The notes beneath the pieces were generated by a model. It saw nothing but the letters and a program-made list of their open reading frames with translations. It did not search any database and was not told the DNA's origin. From Asparagopsis taxiformis (taxonomy: Eukaryota; Rhodophyta; Florideophyceae; Bonnemaisoniales; Bonnemaisoniaceae): a stretch of DNA of 64,000 nucleotides. Made by a program: the position numbers and the translations under genes. The stretch spans positions 108,868 through 172,867 of the forward strand of contig JALQPE010000610.1 in NCBI GenBank assembly GCA_030407315.1, read 5' to 3'. Shown piece by piece: positions 62,454-64,000 of the stretch. Every line of letters starts with the position of its first letter. Positions within the stretch are counted from its first letter, which is position 1.

Positions 62454-64000
62454 GAAGCTCGTTCGTCATCGTGACTCGTTTCCACCTCGAGTGGTGTTTC
62501 GTCAGCGGAGGTCGTCACGTAGACTCCGCTGCGGCCATTACGCTGGCCATTTCGTTCGTTCGCCCACGGGCGGGGGTCACGTCGGTCATTACGAAAGTCG
62601 CCGCGGCGCCTGTCGACGGGCCTTCCCCCGTCACGATTGGGGTTTCGGAGTATCGTAGGCGGCGTGCCGTACCTCCGCGGGGTCACGTTCCCTCGCTCGC
62701 CAGGTCGTTCCTGGTTACGTTTAGCCATTCGTTGGCGGAAGTACTCAGCCTGACGTGGGTTGCTCTTCACGTGGAAGAGGTAGTACTTGTACGCGAAAAA
62801 GATCCGTTGATCTGGCGTCAGACGCGGACACGTAAACGTCGAGTGGCCATCTTCGCGGCATGACCAACACGACAGCGTCCAGTAATCATTCGGGATTACG
62901 GAGTGCGCCAATTGCGTCTGCTCGCTCGTGAGCTTCGGCACGTCCTCGCATGGACGGTTCAATCGAGCTTCGAGCTCGTCCGGCTTTTCGTTTGCCGTTT
63001 TCGTATCGTTGGGCGGCGGCCCGTTCGTGAAGAGGATCGCCTCCAAATTCTCGGCAACGTGAACCGCAGCGAGCGACACGTCGTCATCGTCCCTCGTGGG
63101 GATGTTCGGGTTACCATCGTGGTAACTGGGCTCGTTAGCCCGTTCATTACGTAAGTACACGGACTCATCGTAGTCCGCGAACTTCCTCGACTCGTGGTCG
63201 GAAATAGCCAACGTAGGCTTCACCGGAAACCGCACTTTCGGTTTCGCGGCTGACGCGACAGCTGCCGTACGTGCACGGAAGGTCGTTCCTTCGGCCGTCG
63301 CCAATCGTCTCACAACGGTGAGGTCGTTCCTCTCTCGTTCGGGGAGTGACCGGAGTCGTTCCGTCACTGCTGCCCGCGTCGAGGGGAGCAAACCACGTAC
63401 GTAGTGGTGAACGAGGAGTCGATCCGTAAACACGTAGTTACACGCCCGCGTGGCGGTGTCGAGTCTATCAGCGTACTGATTCTCGTCCTCGTTAGGACTC
63501 TGCGTGATCATCGTGACCTTTTCGTAGGCCTCCTGCAGCACGTCGTCTTGCAGATATCGTTTGATCAACGCGTTGATTACGTGAGGCCACGAGAACCTCT
63601 TCGTCGGATCAGTCGTGATCACACCAGTCGTACACTGGGAATCGTAGAACCGTCGGGCGTCCCCTTCGAGGAAGAAGTGCAGCGCACGTACTGCCACTCC
63701 CTCGCACACTCCGAGTGTGCTGAACCCATCACGTATTTGGGCGAGGAATCCGAGTAACGTAATCGGATTCCGGCCGGAGAACGGCTTTAACGTAGGGAAA
63801 AGTCCCTCCAGCTCACGTTTGAGCTTATGTACGCTTTGACTCTCGTTCACGTAGAGATGTTCACGTACATCGTTAAGTCGGTACATGCGGTACGACACCA
63901 CGTTCGCAAATGCGTCGAGCATTGTCGTGTGCTCTGCCAACGCGTGGCAAACGGGTCCGAGGGCGTTCCCGGGTAAGCGTACCGCGTCGGCACGTTCGTT
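62393..64000 (-). CDS. Element A Gag (partial at right edge)
   Basis: Open from the window edge to the TAG at 62393, at least 535 codons; the N-terminal part lies outside. A helical capsid-like domain includes FPTLKPFSGRNPITLLGFLAQ and a major homology-like LIKRYLQDDVLQEAYEKVTMI. It is followed by an acidic linker and a CCHC zinc knuckle CWSCREDGHSTFTC with a YLFHVKSNPRQAEYFRQRM segment. The C-terminal tail is Arg/Asn/Asp-rich. Gag forms the particle and binds the genomic RNA. It overlaps the pol frame at its end (see the frameshift signal). Unlike element B's copy it has no frame break in the visible part. Confidence 0.93.
   Translation of the reverse strand, partial: NERADAVRLPGNALGPVCHALAEHTTMLDAFANVVSYRMYRLNDVREHLYVNESQSVHKLKRELEGLFPTLKPFSGRNPITLLGFLAQIRDGFSTLGVCEGVAVRALHFFLEGDARRFYDSQCTTGVITTDPTKRFSWPHVINALIKRYLQDDVLQEAYEKVTMITQSPNEDENQYADRLDTATRACNYVFTDRLLVHHYVRGLLPSTRAAVTERLRSLPERERNDLTVVRRLATAEGTTFRARTAAVASAAKPKVRFPVKPTLAISDHESRKFADYDESVYLRNERANEPSYHDGNPNIPTRDDDDVSLAAVHVAENLEAILFTNGPPPNDTKTANEKPDELEARLNRPCEDVPKLTSEQTQLAHSVIPNDYWTLSCWSCREDGHSTFTCPRLTPDQRIFFAYKYYLFHVKSNPRQAEYFRQRMAKRNQERPGERGNVTPRRYGTPPTILRNPNRDGGRPVDRRRGDFRNDRRDPRPWANERNGQRNGRSGVYVTTSADETPLEVETSHDDERASWAHDDDVSNGPAPGNDQAM

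Larger units (their letters stand above)
41006..64000 (-). mobile_element. Element A: Ty3/Gypsy chromovirus (interrupted by element B, continues past the window)
   Basis: Read on the - strand: gag (62393 to beyond 64000), protease and RT N-terminus (60910-62453), then after the 11.1-kb insertion of element B the RT-RNaseH-integrase-chromodomain (49828-46778). After that come a non-coding 3' region with tandem repeats, an antisense gene (42260-44488, + strand), a polypurine tract and the 3' LTR (41006-41664). The 5' LTR lies outside. Apart from the insertion no frame break was seen, so it was probably intact when B landed. It sits in element C. Confidence 0.92.

Overview
The window looks like nuclear DNA of a compact eukaryote, most probably a red alga (Rhodophyta). 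The evidence is the following. Single introns of about 80 nt interrupt several genes. A plant/fungal/algal type CYP51 and cytochrome b5 are present. A tRNA-Ala gene carries a 12-nt insertion in its D-arm, a kind of ectopic tRNA intron known from red algae. Large Ty3/Gypsy chromoviruses with chromodomains are also present. The phylum call is inference; no rRNA or other marker gene is in the window.

Bases 1-21,500 are ordinary host gene space. They hold the 3' end of an unknown gene, CYP51 (sterol 14-demethylase, one intron) and a convergent cytochrome b5 gene whose last exon is recovered here by splicing. Next come a GT90/CAP10-type glycosyltransferase (one intron), a very large disordered protein with two C-terminal C2H2 fingers, an armadillo-repeat protein, tRNA-Arg(UCU), a coiled-coil protein resembling the ADIP/SSX2IP/Msd1 group, and a class I SAM methyltransferase with a possible plastid/Tat-type leader.

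Bases 21,700-39,000 are an accessory, duplicated and partly decayed region. Two unrecognised families recur together. One encodes secreted proteins with an acidic pro-region and a cationic 8-cysteine C-terminus (two intact genes, two remnants). The other encodes small basic proteins sharing a PIDID-type N-terminal motif and an RKRxRxTG C-terminal motif (five intact or near-intact genes, one frameshifted and truncated copy, one remnant). Pieces of a broken ADP-dependent NAD(P)H-hydrate dehydratase (NAXD) gene are scattered among them. A near-identical inverted repeat (arms of about 2.03 kb), a 624-bp direct repeat and a 589-bp near-identical block show repeated duplication, inversion or gene conversion. 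A tRNA-Ala(UGC) gene with a D-arm insertion lies in the middle.

Bases 38,990-64,000 are nested LTR retrotransposons. Element C (+ strand) is inserted in the right inverted-repeat arm. Element A, a Ty3/Gypsy chromovirus on the - strand, is inserted in C. Element B, a second copy of the same family, is inserted in the pol gene of A with a 5-bp GGCAT target duplication. Element A carries a 742-790 codon antisense gene between the integrase and its 3' LTR; B lacks exactly this segment. In both copies gag and pol overlap in the -1 frame with a GGGAAAC slippery heptamer followed by a perfect 10-bp stem. Element A is open apart from the insertion, whereas B has at least seven single-base frameshifts.
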